64,000 nt of DNA from Azorinus chamasolen (Eukaryota; Mollusca; Bivalvia; Cardiida; Solecurtidae), in contig OY755251.1 in the NCBI GenBank assembly GCA_963576725.1, positions 37,517,246 through 37,581,245 of the forward strand, in the 5' to 3' direction. The notes under the pieces are model-generated. The model did no database searches and was not told the origin of the DNA. It saw only the letters and a program-made list of their open reading frames with translations. Position numbers and translations under genes: made by a program. Numbering within the stretch: position 1 is the first letter of the stretch; the number at the start of each line of letters is the position of its first letter. Below, one piece after another: positions 54,067 to 63,960 of this stretch.

Positions 54067-54960
54067 ACATTGGTGTGTTTGAAAAAGTCTTCCGACAGAA
54101 AAGATACAAACCAAGTATGGAAGTATATGCATTTAAAAACTTGCAAAAGTAGGTCAAAGGTCAAGGTCAAGGTCAGAAAGGCAAACATATTGGCATGGTC
54201 ATACTAGGTATGGAAGCCCTAGGCTTATTGGTTCAAATGTTATAGGCATTTAAAGATGTTTCAAAGGTCAAGGTCAGGAGGGCAAACATAGTTGGCATGA
54301 TCATACCAAGTATGGATGTCCTAGGCCTATTGGTTCCAATAATATAGGCATTTAAAGAATTTTTCAAAAGTTGGTCGAAAGTCAAGGTCAAGGTCAGAAG
54401 GGAAAACAATTATATTGTTGGAAAAGTCTTAACACAAGAAAGTTGCATACCAAGTATGGAAGCCCTAGGTCTATTGGTTCAAATACTATAGGCATTTAAA
54501 GATTTTTGCAAAAGTAGGTCAAAGGTCAATGTCAGAACGGCAAACATATTGGCATGGTCATACCAAGTATGGAATCCCTAGGCCAAATGGTTCCAATAAT
54601 ATAGGCATTTAAAGATTTTTTCAAAAGTTGGTCGAAAGTCAAGGTCAAGGTCAAGGTCAGAAGGGCAAACAATGATATTGTTGAAAAAGTCTTAACACAA
54701 GAAAGTTGCATACCAAGTATGGAAGCCCTAGGTCTATTGGCTCAAATACTATAGGCATTTAAAGATTTTTGCAAAAGTAGGTCAAAGGTCAAGGTCAATG
54801 TCAGAAAGGCAAACATATTGCCATGGTCATACCAAGTATGGAATCCCTAGGCCAAATGGTTCCAATAATATAGGTATTTTAAAATTTTCTTCAAAAGTGG
54901 GTCAAAAGTCAAGGTCAAGGTCAGCAGGGCAAAAATTTTGGCATGGTCGGAAGGGTCTTG
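54067..54960. repeat. ~120-125 bp tandem units, right part
   Basis: About seven units with GTCAAAGGTCAAGGTCAAGG, GCATGGTCATACCAAGTATG, GAAGCCCTAGGCCTATTGG and TATAGGCATTTAAAGATTTT. A two-unit pattern (with TGTTGAAAAAGTCTTAACAC inserted in alternate units) indicates a higher-order repeat. Confidence 0.85.
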
Positions 54961-56036
54961 ACAATATGGACCTTCTCACCAAATTTCAGCATCATAGCAC
55001 AAATATTAAGCTTTATACCAACCCGTCCCAAAAACTTTAACCTGGTGATTTTTGGCCCCCCAAAAAACTAAGTCCAAAACATGTCAAAAATTGAATAAAA
55101 TTTAACACATTTTTAATGTTTAATTTCATAACTAATATTTGACCCGAAATGAGCCTCCATACAAAATTTCAACATCCTAGCACAATTATTAAGTTTTAAA
55201 AACAACCTGTCCAAAAAACTTTAACCTGGTGATTTGTGGCCAAAAGGACTAAGTCAAAAACATGTCAAAAATTGATAAAATCGAAAAATATTTTTAATGT
55301 TTAACTTCATTTCAGCAATATCTGACCTCAAATGAACCTCCATACAAAATTTCAGCATCCTAGTACAAATATTAAGCTTTAAAACAACCCGTCCAAAAAA
55401 ATTTAACCTAGTGATTTGTGGCCAAAAGGACTAAGTCAAAAACATGCCAAAATTTGATAAAATTGAAAAGTAGTTTTAATGTTTAACTTCATGACAGTAA
55501 TATCTGACCTCAAATGAACCTCCATACAAAATTTCAGCATCCTAGTACAAATATTAAGCTTTAAAACAACCCGTCCAAAAAAATTTAACCTAGTGATTTG
55601 TGGCCAAAAGGACTAAGTCAAAAACATGCCAAAATTTGATAAAATTGAAAAGTATTTTTAATGTTTAACTTCATGACAGTAATATCTGACCTCAAATGAA
55701 CTTCCATACAAAATTTCAGCATCCTAGTACTAATATTAAGCTTTAAAACAACCCGTCCAAAAAACTTTAACCTGGTGACATGTGGCCAAAAGGACTAAGT
55801 CCAAAACATGTCAAAAGTTGATAAAATTGAAAATATTTTTAATGTTTAACTTCATAACAGCAATATTTGACCTCAAATGAACTTCCATACAAAATTTCAG
55901 CATCCTAGTACAAATATTAAGCTTTAAAACAACCCGTCCAAAAAACTTTAACCTTGGCCACGCTCACGCACACGCTCACGCTCACGCCGGGGGTATAGCA
56001 TAAGCTCTACTGTTCTATGAACAGGCGAGCTAAAAA
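54960..56036 (+). repeat. ~181-bp tandem units with GAGCTAAAAA end
   Basis: About five units marked by CCTCCATACAAAATTTCAGC, ATCCTAGTACAAATATTAAG, AACAACCCGTCCAAAAAA and GGCCAAAAGGACTAAGTC, then an ACGCTCACGC simple repeat and the 3' end GAACAGGCGAGCTAAAAA. Same 3' style as the other tandem-core elements; the 5' end is not identified and may include 52430-54960. Confidence 0.82.
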
Positions 56037-56380
56037 TGCCTCTGTGATACAAAATAAACCGATTTCATCGCTACTTATAATTTTAGTTCTACAACAAAAT
56101 ATTATCGGCCTATGTCGAACAGTAAACAAAACTAAAACCCAACTCAAATAAATACTAATACATTGCCAAATGACATAGAGTTTTCAATATCAGATACATG
56201 TACAAGAAATTTTTTGTCTTCTTCGGTATTTGATTGGTTTTCTTACGATATACTTCTTTTCAGCATATACACAAATGATTTATGTAATTTTTAGGCATTT
56301 TTAAAGCATGTTACAAGTAAAGACTATTACCTAATAGTGCAGTCATAACTAGTCTGAAAAATATTTCAATAATGTATATT

Positions 56381-56607
56381 TTAACCCATTCCCTCATAGG
56401 CTATTTTTAGATTCAACCACTTTGGATAAATCTACCGAAAAGGAGCATAAACTAGAGAAAAGGAAAATTTTAGAATTTTGTAGTTTAAACCATTGTGAAA
56501 AATAGAGCATTTGCTCCTATGGGAGCAAATGCTCTATTTATCACAATGGTTTCAACAGACGACTTTTACAGAGGCGTAGAAAGGCGTACTTATAGAGGAA
56601 AGGGTAA
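56381..56607 (-). mobile_element. family B MITE, complete stem
   Basis: TTAACCCATTCCCTCATAGG, AAATCTACCGAAAAGGAGCA, AACCATTGTGAAAAATAGAG, CATTTGCTCCTATGGGAGCA, TTTATCACAATGGTTTCAAC, end TAGAGGAAAGGGTAA. Confidence 0.88.
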
Positions 56608-56687
56608 TGCATACAGCTAATTTTGCTTGCACTTTGTTGCATACTTTTGTCAAATTTTCTCCAAATTGATTATTACTAAAACAAGTA

Positions 56688-56862
56688 CAGTTAAACTCTT
56701 TCCAAACTGGAATTTAGATCATTTTAGGCAAGTGGAAGCTCAATGCATAGCAAGTCATGTAGAAAGCTCCTTTGGAATCCTTCTACATGATTTCTATCCT
56801 GCATTAAGCTGCCACTGACACTAATACTAATCTCAATTTCTGGTTTAGAGGGGTTATAAAGT
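56688..56862. mobile_element. family P MITE
   Basis: CAGTTAAACTCTTTCCAAAC start, TGGAAGCTCAATGCATAGCA, hairpin AGAAAGCTCCTTTGGAATCC, GCATTAAGCTGCCACTGACA, GGTTTAGAGGGGTTATAAAG. Confidence 0.72.
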
Positions 56863-57270
56863 ATAAAGTGTCAAAATGGTATATACCAAGTCACCTTTCA
56901 CGCACCTGAAATCCTAGTACTACATATTCTGAGCAAGTCCAAGAGTACTCAATTCTGAATAATTTAAACTGACAGGCATAAAAACTATACTATTGTTTAT
57001 ATTGTTAACAGATTCACAGAGATCCAAATCAAACTGCTGAAGTATTTCTGCCACAAGTCATAATAAATTATGTTCTTACAACATATCTTCTGCTTTATCT
57101 TTAGGTGTCTCAAAGAAAATGTAATGTGAAAACCCCAAGACAACTCCTCTAAACATTCTGTTTAAAGCAGTTTATTTAACTTTTTATTCCTTAAATATTC
57201 TACGAAATAGCCAAAGAAACAACCAATGCTTTCTCCACAAAATGAGTAAAAGCAAAGAGAGATAACTCAC

Positions 57271-57442
57271 CTGTCAGCAAGAAGAACAGGAAGACGACAA
57301 TGAGCATATAGCCGAAGTACAGGAACGTGCTCGCCCCTCCTGTAATCTCCGACTTGGACACATAATAATGGATAGAGTAGATGAAAAAGTACACTGCAGT
57401 GAAACCACTCGTCAAGAACGATCTCCACCACCAGTGATAGTC
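57271..57442 (-). CDS. TM9SF2: TM9SF2 exon, second from last
   Basis: A 172-base exon encoding 57 residues plus one base: DYHWWWRSFLTSGFTAVYFF, then IYSIHYYVSKSEITGGASTF and LYFGYMLIVVFLFFLLT. It carries two predicted transmembrane helices (around TAVYFFIYSIHYY and LYFGYMLIVVFLFFLL) and the EDYxWWWRSF loop typical of TM9SF2. Acceptor TTCATTTCCAG; donor ACAG followed by GTGAGT. The last G joins GA of the next exon to give glycine. Confidence 0.95.
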
Positions 57443-57620
57443 CTGGAAATGAACATGAAATTGTGAATTTAATAGTTCTAACTCTTTTCCACTAGTGGTC
57501 ATATTGTGACAACATATGCAAATAGTTTGGATCAAGATCAGATACCCAGTAACAAGATCATCAGGATGAAAACTGTTTGACATCGATTATACTTTTGAAG
57601 AAAAGCAAAAATTAAATTCA

Positions 57621-58021
57621 CCCTTTACTCGATTGATATGCCTTATAACACCTTTGCAACCGAGTAGACCCAGATCAGTCGGCTCCTATAGGAGGCATCT
57701 GATAAAAGTCTCCTCTGTTTGCTTTTTTAACCCCATTCCCTCAAAGGCTATTTTTAGATCCAACCACTTTGAATAAATCTACCGAAAAGGAGCATTAACT
57801 AGAGAAAAGGAAAGTTTCAGATAAATAGAGCATTTGCTCCAACAGTTGACTTTTACAGAGGAGTAGGGAGGTGTATTTATGGAGGAAAGTGTTAATATTA
57901 ATTTTAGTTTCTGCTATGGTAAAAAAAATTCCAGAGTTTACTCTCCATGATAAAAATGTATCTAATTAACATTCATGATGTCAATATTTCTCCCATGAAT
58001 ATTCATGAAGTAAAGAGTTAA
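57621..58021 (+). mobile_element. family A MITE split by a family B copy
   Basis: CACCCTTTACTCGATTGATA, hairpin GCAACCGAGTAGACCCAGAT to AAGTCTCCTCTGTTTGC; after the B insertion TTTCTGCTATGGTAAAAAAA, ATTCATGATGTCAATATTTC, end GAAGTAAAGAGTTAA. Confidence 0.8.
57727..57895 (-). mobile_element. family B MITE nested in family A
   Basis: TTAA on both sides; CCCCATTCCCTCAAAGGCTA, AAATCTACCGAAAAGGAGCA, GATAAATAGAGCATTTGCTC, CAACAGTTGACTTTTACAGA, end GGAGGAAAGTGTTAA. The right stem arm is deleted. Confidence 0.82.
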
Positions 58022-58247
58022 CCCATTCCCTCATAGGCTATTTTTAGAACCAACCACTTTGAACAAATCTACCAAAAATGAGCCATTAACTAGAGAAAAG
58101 GAAAACTTTAGAATTTTGTAGTTTGTAAACCATTGTGATAAATAGAGCTTTTGCTCCTATAGTAGCAAATGCTCTATTTATAACAATGGTTTCAACAGGT
58201 GACTTTTGCAGAAGCGTCAAAGGCGTCAATATGAGGGAATGGGTTAA
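58018..58247 (-). mobile_element. family B MITE abutting family A
   Basis: Shares its left TTAA with the end of the 57621-58021 family A copy. CCCATTCCCTCATAGGCTAT, AACCATTGTGATAAATAGAG, TTTTGCTCCTATAGTAGCAA, TTTATAACAATGGTTTCAAC, end ATGAGGGAATGGGTTAA. Confidence 0.88.
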
Positions 58248-58340
58248 TAGTGTGAATCAGAGCTATAGATGTTCAAATACTAAAATTGTCATTTCTCTGA
58301 GCAACAGATAAACATGCGTACTCAAGTACTAAAATTGTCA

Positions 58341-58433
58341 TTTCTCCACCAAACCCTATGTTGTGACCGCTCTTTAGAATTATCTGAGAGATGATTCTAA
58401 AGAGTGGTCAAAACATAGGGTTTGGTTGAGAAA
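58341..58433. repeat. family E hairpin repeat
   Basis: TTTCTCCACCAAACCCTATG, TTGTGACCGCTCTTTAGAAT, ATTCTAAAGAGTGGTCAAAA, CATAGGGTTTGGTTGAGAAA: a 93-base near-perfect palindrome. It lies in a TM9SF2 intron. Confidence 0.85.
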
Positions 58434-58487
58434 TAAAGAAGTTATTCTTGAAAATGTTTCAACTACGCATCTTATCTGGACCTTTGA

Positions 58488-58572
58488 TTTTTCCACCAGA
58501 CCCAATGTTGTGACCACTCTTCTTCAAGATGATTCTAAAGTGGGATCACATTATAGGGTTTGGTGAAGAAAT
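58488..58572. repeat. family E hairpin repeat
   Basis: TTTTTCCACCAGACCCAATG, TTGTGACCACTCTTCTTCAA, GATTCTAAAGTGGGATCACA, TTATAGGGTTTGGTGAAGAA. Second copy within 60 bases of the first. Confidence 0.8.
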
Positions 58573-58758
58573 GAAGGAGGTATTTTTAAAAACGTTTAAT
58601 TTACTATATCTATTTGGTTCCCGGGTGAACTTTAGAACACACAGGTTTTGCTGACTGTTACTAAGAATGTACAGAGATGATTCCTACATAAGCAAGTTTT
58701 AACAACAACTCTTGTTTATTCAAAACATTAAGAAATTCAGAAATAAAGAAGAACTTAC

Positions 58759-58870
58759 CTCAGCACACAAGTGAAAGTAACACAGTAAAATGGTTGCCTC
58801 CGAGCAGGTTATAAGAAGAATGACAAACACAAGGAAAAGGAAGCCAAACATGTAATAAGTCTGTTGGGCC
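58759..58870 (-). CDS. TM9SF2: TM9SF2 exon, third from last
   Basis: A 112-base exon. The first base completes a codon begun in the missing upstream exon (probably Trp); it then encodes [20 protein letters not shown] and [17 protein letters not shown]. This covers one transmembrane helix and the highly conserved [14 protein letters not shown] segment. Acceptor CCATTTTTCAG; donor GCTGAG followed by GTAAGT, phase 0. Confidence 0.94.
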
Positions 58871-59083
58871 CTGAAAAATGGAAGAAATACTCCAATGAAA
58901 TATAGGCTATACATACATATAAATACATGTCTACACAACAATTAGTACAGCTATACTACTACTGTCGCCTTCAAACAATAAATGTGTTCTTCAGAAGGAT
59001 TTATTCTCTTATTCCATGTAAATGTGGCAATTAACCCATTGAATACTGAATGTTTCAAAGCAGAATGATCAATAGAGGGTTAA

Positions 59084-59211
59084 TACACGTTTTTTTGGGC
59101 AATAACATCTGCAGTGTCCCGAGGGACTGTTGTTGGCCCGAGCCCGAAGGGCGAGGGCAACAACATTCCCGAGGGACACTGCAGATGTCATTGCCCGAAA
59201 AGAAACGTGTA
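59084..59211. mobile_element. 128-bp GC-rich palindromic MITE, TTAA-flanked
   Basis: TTAA at 59080-59083 and 59212-59215. Arms TACACGTTTTTTTGGGCAAT, AACATCTGCAGTGTCCCGAG and CCGAGGGACACTGCAGATGT, CATTGCCCGAAAAGAAACGT form an almost full-length foldback. It is much more GC-rich than its surroundings. Frames across it on both strands are artefacts of the palindrome. Confidence 0.88.
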
Positions 59212-60174
59212 TTAACGCTATTCTTGCATAAACCCCATTTTCTGCTTTCCTGCATCAATTTAATTCTTCCAAATACATGTACAAGCAAAACTATACACTT
59301 CTTTGACACACTTCGTTCGATTTATGCTGTTTCCGGGCCACTGTTTTCTTTCTGATGTCATTTCATGACGTCAAATACCGTTTACTTGGAATTTCATTCA
59401 ATACAGTCTAATTGCAATAACTCGGATGCTTGCCGGACCACATATAAAATCCGAATTATCGGATGTTCCGAGTTATTGTATGTTCACCTCACAGGTCGTC
59501 AATGACTTGTCTGTCGTAATTTTCGATGTATCATAAAAAATACTCAATGTACAGTGTTAAGGGTACAACTGCATGAAGTAGTACGGTTCTAGGACATTAG
59601 CCCACCCGGACCACAGCCCACTCGGATGACAGCCCACCATTTCTCTAAGGGCGGACATTAGACCACTCGTGTTTTTGAGGGGGGCGGACATTAGCCCACT
59701 CGGTGTTTTGAGGAGGGCGGACATCAGCCCACTCGTGTTTTTTTGATGGGCGGACATTAGCCCACTCGGACAATAGACCACTCGCGCTGAATATCAACGA
59801 GGCGGACATCAGCCCACCCGGACATTAGACCCCTCATCATTTGCTCACCTACTTCTGTATGTCTGTAAGGTCAAATGACTGTAAAAATAATATCTTCGAC
59901 TTTAGATCGGAGCAACATATCACACAAATTTTATTTTTCGGTAATGTTCGAACAAGTACGTTGAACTACAAGATAATGGTCCGAAATGTTACGGATCAGG
60001 GGTAAAAAAAATTCCCAGACGACTGCAGATAAATCAAAACAATCTTAGAAGAAATATTGACCTTTATTTTAAAGAAGGTGTTAATATCCGACTCGGCGTG
60101 TTTGACTGAAACACTCGTCTACAGGTGTGATAATCCAATTAATTACATGCACGTGGTTGATAATCCAATTAGAT

Positions 60175-60536
60175 CATAGGTGTTTGTCGTGTGCTACCCC
60201 CCCCCCCCCCCCCCCCCCTCCCGTCTGCAACTACACAGAAACATATTGAATATTGGCCAAAACAATCTCAAAAATGTCAAAACATTGTCAATATACCATA
60301 AAATAATATTTAAAAGTGAACTAAAATAATCTGAATTTTTTGTTCACATCATTGTAGTAGATAATATTATATTGATGTGAAAATTTTTTTTCAGTTTACT
60401 TCAAAATTTCGTGTTATGGTATATTTTGACAATATTTTGACATGTTTGAGATTATTTTGACCAATATCTTTCTGTGAGGTTGCAGAGGGGGGTAGCAGAT
60501 GGGCGGGTAGGGGGTAGCACACGACAAACACCTGTG
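60175..60536. mobile_element. hAT-like foldback MITE, 362 bp, 8-bp TSD
   Basis: Flanked by AATTAGAT at 60167-60174 and 60537-60544. Ends CATAGGTGTTTGTCGTGTGC and (reversed) CACAGGTGTTTGTCGTGTGC. The whole element folds: AATATTGGCCAAAACAATCT pairs with GAGATTATTTTGACCAATAT, and TGTCAATATACCATAAAATA with GTTATGGTATATTTTGACAA. It carries a 22-base C run at 60197-60218. Non-autonomous. Confidence 0.92.
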
Positions 60537-61075
60537 AATTAGATGGGTATGCTGAGCTTTATCCTGCTGTTTGTAAGTAATTAAAGGTAATTATCGGTTC
60601 GAAAATAATGTGCGTGCGTTCCAAAAGGCAAATGGGTAGATTAATTTGTCGCATATTACAAGAATTTGTTTTATCCGTATGCGATCGGTAATTAAAGGTA
60701 ATCAGGTAAAATTTGGGGAATAAATAAATAACAGTCGTTCAATTTACAGTATTTTTCAGGTTGTAGCTAATAATCCATGATTTATCAAACAGTGCAGTGC
60801 AATGAAACATAAACAAACATTATAACTAAGATAATTAGGGGCCAAACATCCTCGGTCCGAAAGAGACTATTTTCTGTAAAATAAAGAGCCAGTAAGAGTA
60901 GCTGAATATTTGATAAATCATGGGTAATTACAACGACTTTCAACTAATTGGGAGTGTGAATAAACACATATTATAATCTCGAGGGGTCTAATGTCCGGGT
61001 GGGCTGATGTCCGCCTCGTTAATATTCAGCGCGAGTGGTCTATTGTCCGAGTGGGCTAATGTCCGCCCATCAAAA

Positions 61076-62590
61076 CAAGAGTACCGCATACGGTACATAA
61101 TACGCCCACTTGCAAACTTTCTCTGATTCAACATGCCTTATAAGTGTTGACATTTTCTAATCTGTGCTTCAGAACTTGATTTCTATATTAAGGTGATACT
61201 ATTTTTAAAAAAAATGAAGTGAATATCTTATTAAATAAAAAGTTACAGCTAATCCTCATTTTTGCAGATTTTTGTCAAGTGCAACGGCCATAACTCTGCT
61301 TAAAACATTTGTGTTAAGTTTCATTTATAAGTTCAAGGACCATAACTTTAGAATAAAATGACATATCAAAACCCCCGCAATATATTGTGTAAATTCACAT
61401 TAAGGTTTAACCATATAAACAAATTGAAGTAAATATCATTTCAAATGAAAAAGGTAAGGCCATCCTCATATTTGCATAGATTTGCATTATTTTTTTAAGT
61501 GCAAGGGCCATAACTCCGAAACAACAAATCAAATGATCCTCAGAATCGACTTAGCTTCAGGTCTTGATGCATTAAACATGTGGATGAAGTTTCATTAATA
61601 TCTGTCAAACAGTTTTGCCAGAAAATAGCGGACAAACTATTTGCATATATTTGCATTTTTTTTAAGTAAAAGGGCAATAACTCCGAAACGAAAAATCAAA
61701 TAAACCTCAAAATCGACTCAGCATCAGATCTTGATGCATTAAACATTTTTGTGAAGTTTCATTAATATTTCTCAAATAGTTTTCCCAGAAAACAGCGGAC
61801 AAACTATTTGCATTATTTTTTAAGGACAAGGGCCATAACTCTGAAACGAAAAATCAAATGATCCTCAGAATCAATTCAGTTTCAGATCTTGATGCATTAA
61901 ACATTTGTGTGAAGTTTCATTAATATCTCTCAAATAGTTTTCCCAGAAAACAGCAGACAAACTATTTGCATATTTTTTAAGGACAAGGGCCATAACTCTG
62001 AAATGAGAAATCAAATGAACCTCAGAATCAACTCAGCTTCAGATCTTGATGCATTAAACATTTGTATGAAGTTTCATTAACATCTGTCAAATAGTTTTCC
62101 CAGAAAACGGCGGACAAACTATTTGCATATTTTTTAAGGACAAGGGCAATAACTCCGAAACGAAAAATCAAATGAACCTCAGAATCGACTCAGCTTCAGA
62201 TCTTGATGCATTATACATTTGTGTGAAGTTTCATTAATATCTCTCAAATAGTTTTCCCAGAAAACAGCGGACAAACTTTGCATATTTTTTAAGGACAAGG
62301 GCCATAACTCTGAAATGAAATATCAAATGAATCTCAGAATCAACTCAGCTTCAGATCTTGATGCATTTAACATTTGTGTGAAGTTTCATTAATATCTGTC
62401 AAATAGTTTTCCCAGAAAACAGCGGACAAACAAAATGTTGACGGACGAACGAACGAACGAACGAACGAACGAACGAACGAACGAACGAACGAACGAACGA
62501 ACGAACGAACGAACGAATGAACGAACGGACGGACGGACGGACAGGGCCACGACAATATACGACCACCTTTATTAGGTGGGCGTATAAAAA
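61076..62590 (+). mobile_element. AACAAGAGTACC...GGGCGTATAAAAA element
   Basis: 5' end CAAGAGTACCGCATACGGTA (mini-hairpin) then CATAATACGCCCACTTG. About six ~157-bp units marked by AAGGGCCATAACTCTGAAAC, GATCTTGATGCATTAAACAT, GTGAAGTTTCATTAATATCT and CCCAGAAAACAGCGGACAAA; then (CGAA)n at 62445-62530 and GGACGGACGGACAGGGC; 3' end AGGTGGGCGTATAAAAA. It interrupts the right TIR of the 59585-62744 element in an A run; the intact site is in the left TIR (CATCAAAAAAACACGAG reversed). Confidence 0.9.
62445..62530 (+). repeat. (CGAA)n microsatellite
   Basis: About 20 copies of ACGA/CGAA inside the 61076-62590 element. The long Ser-Phe-Val-Arg repeat peptide on the minus strand is just this repeat translated. 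Confidence 0.95.
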
Positions 62591-62752
62591 CCACGAGTGG
62601 GCTAATGTCCGCCCTCCTCAAAAACACGAGTGGGCTAATGTCCGCCCCCCTAAAAAACACGAGTGGTCTAATGTCCGCCCTTAGAGAAATGGTGGGCTGT
62701 CATCCGGGTGGGCTGTGGTCCGGGTGGGCTAATGTCCGTTTACCAGTAGTAC

Positions 62753-63960
62753 TAGTCAAACCTTACCTGCACTTATCTTGGAACAAAATACGACATTAAA
62801 CTCCTTTTTCATTTCAGTTTCTTAACACTTAGGATGCTGACATACACAAAAATCATCTGCTCATATATTTTGAAATATTGTCCAAATTTCACACAACCTT
62901 GGTGAATGATTGTTAAAAACCATGTGCATATTGAATAACAGTCGCCCTTGGATGATAAGGGTTGAATAAAAGGAGTGATTTCTGATGGTTGTTGACACCC
63001 TCACTGACCTGGAGTAACATCCTGTAAACCCTTTGCCTGTTATGAAAATTTGCACATGTGAAGAATTCCGTCTGCTTCTAATGCCTTTATTAAAACTTCA
63101 CAAAATCGCTTTTACTTAATGTAAAAATGTTGACTAAGTGTCAAATATCTTAGATCTGGATCAGACACCGAGTTATTCGGTCTCTCATCCGGATTTAATA
63201 TGTTTGCATACATGTCATGACGCTTGTGGACCACAGATTAAGGGTTAAAAGTGTCATTTAGCCATGGTGAAATAAACAGAACACAAATGGAACAAAATCA
63301 AACATAGGACAGGCTGTAACACGTTTACAATTGTGTATGTGATGCTGGAAGTGAATTACACGCACGCTCACGTATGTCCACGGAATTGAGCAATATGCAA
63401 CACAAAAAGTCAGTAGAATATTGGTGCAGTTCATTCTTTTTTCTTTCTTTCTTAATTTAATAAAAAAGTCTCCTCTGAATTTTGTGGTAATTCAGATCGG
63501 TCATATATTTCTTACACCTAGTTTCACATTCGGGAAACTCGTAAGGATGAGTGAATTAAAATAGAACAGTGCACACAATTTGCTGGTTTTCTCGGCGAAA
63601 TTTCGAACCTGAAAATGAACAGCTTATTGCTGACTATCTGTGTCACATTGTGTAACCACCAATAAAGGTGAGAAATTAACAATAGAGCAGGAACGCTGTA
63701 GCATAAAGGTGTGAAAAATACGACGTGCGACAATCTTTAGCAATGCCAATCTCACCGATACGAGTTAATCCCACATAAACAATGGGATTAATGAAGGTAG
63801 GGACCTGTCTACACATCCGATTTTTCGAATTTTCCGAGTTTTACATTTCCTTATAAATGCATCATTTTTATATAGAAAACAATAGGCAGTGTACTGGGAC
63901 TTTGCAATACTTACGAGTTATCCCATCATTACGAGATAACGAGATCCGAATTAATGCAAT
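62753..63960. other. no supported gene
   Basis: Holds a family D palindrome at 63149-63207 (ATCTTAGATCTGGATCAGAC to CGGTCTCTCATCCGGATTTA) and a short hairpin GTTAATCCCACATAAACAAT/GGGATTAAT near 63764-63792. No TM9SF2 exon could be recognised here. Probably interior of the outer pogo-like element and/or intron. Confidence 0.45.

Larger units (their letters stand above)
52071..58870 (-). other. TM9SF2: TM9SF2 gene, 3' part (last three exons)
   Basis: Gene-level entry for a partial gene. Three minus-strand exons (58870-58759, 57442-57271, 52138-52071) join in phase to the C-terminal ~117 residues of a transmembrane 9 superfamily (nonaspanin/EMP70) protein. Human TM9SF2 has about 663 residues. 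The match is specifically to TM9SF2 ([50 protein letters not shown]), not TM9SF3 or TM9SF4. Nonaspanins are Golgi/endosomal membrane proteins. The 5' exons were not found in this window and should lie beyond 64000. The introns are 1.3 and 5.1 kb; the larger holds nested tandem-repeat elements. Confidence 0.93.
59585..62744. mobile_element. element with ~235-bp motif-rich TIRs and 8-bp TSD
   Basis: Flanked by AGTAGTAC at 59577-59584 and 62745-62752. Inverted ends contain GGACATTAGCCCACCCGGAC, CACAGCCCACTCGGATGACA and several spaced copies of GGACATTAGCCCACTCG. The left repeat is 59585-59832, the right 60977-62744 (interrupted by 61076-62590). The interior has no transposase. The 8-base duplication fits hAT, P or Zisupton/KDZ-type elements; which one is not decidable here. 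Confidence 0.85.

Noticed and set aside
62367..62660. Frame with a long Ser-Phe-Val-Arg repeat (minus strand)
   Set aside because: It is a translation of the (CGAA)n microsatellite plus the TIR of a transposon.
62741..62790. Possible upstream TM9SF2 exon near a TTACC donor-like site
   Set aside because: The translated frame hits stops and does not match the expected segment before the AQQTYYMF exon.
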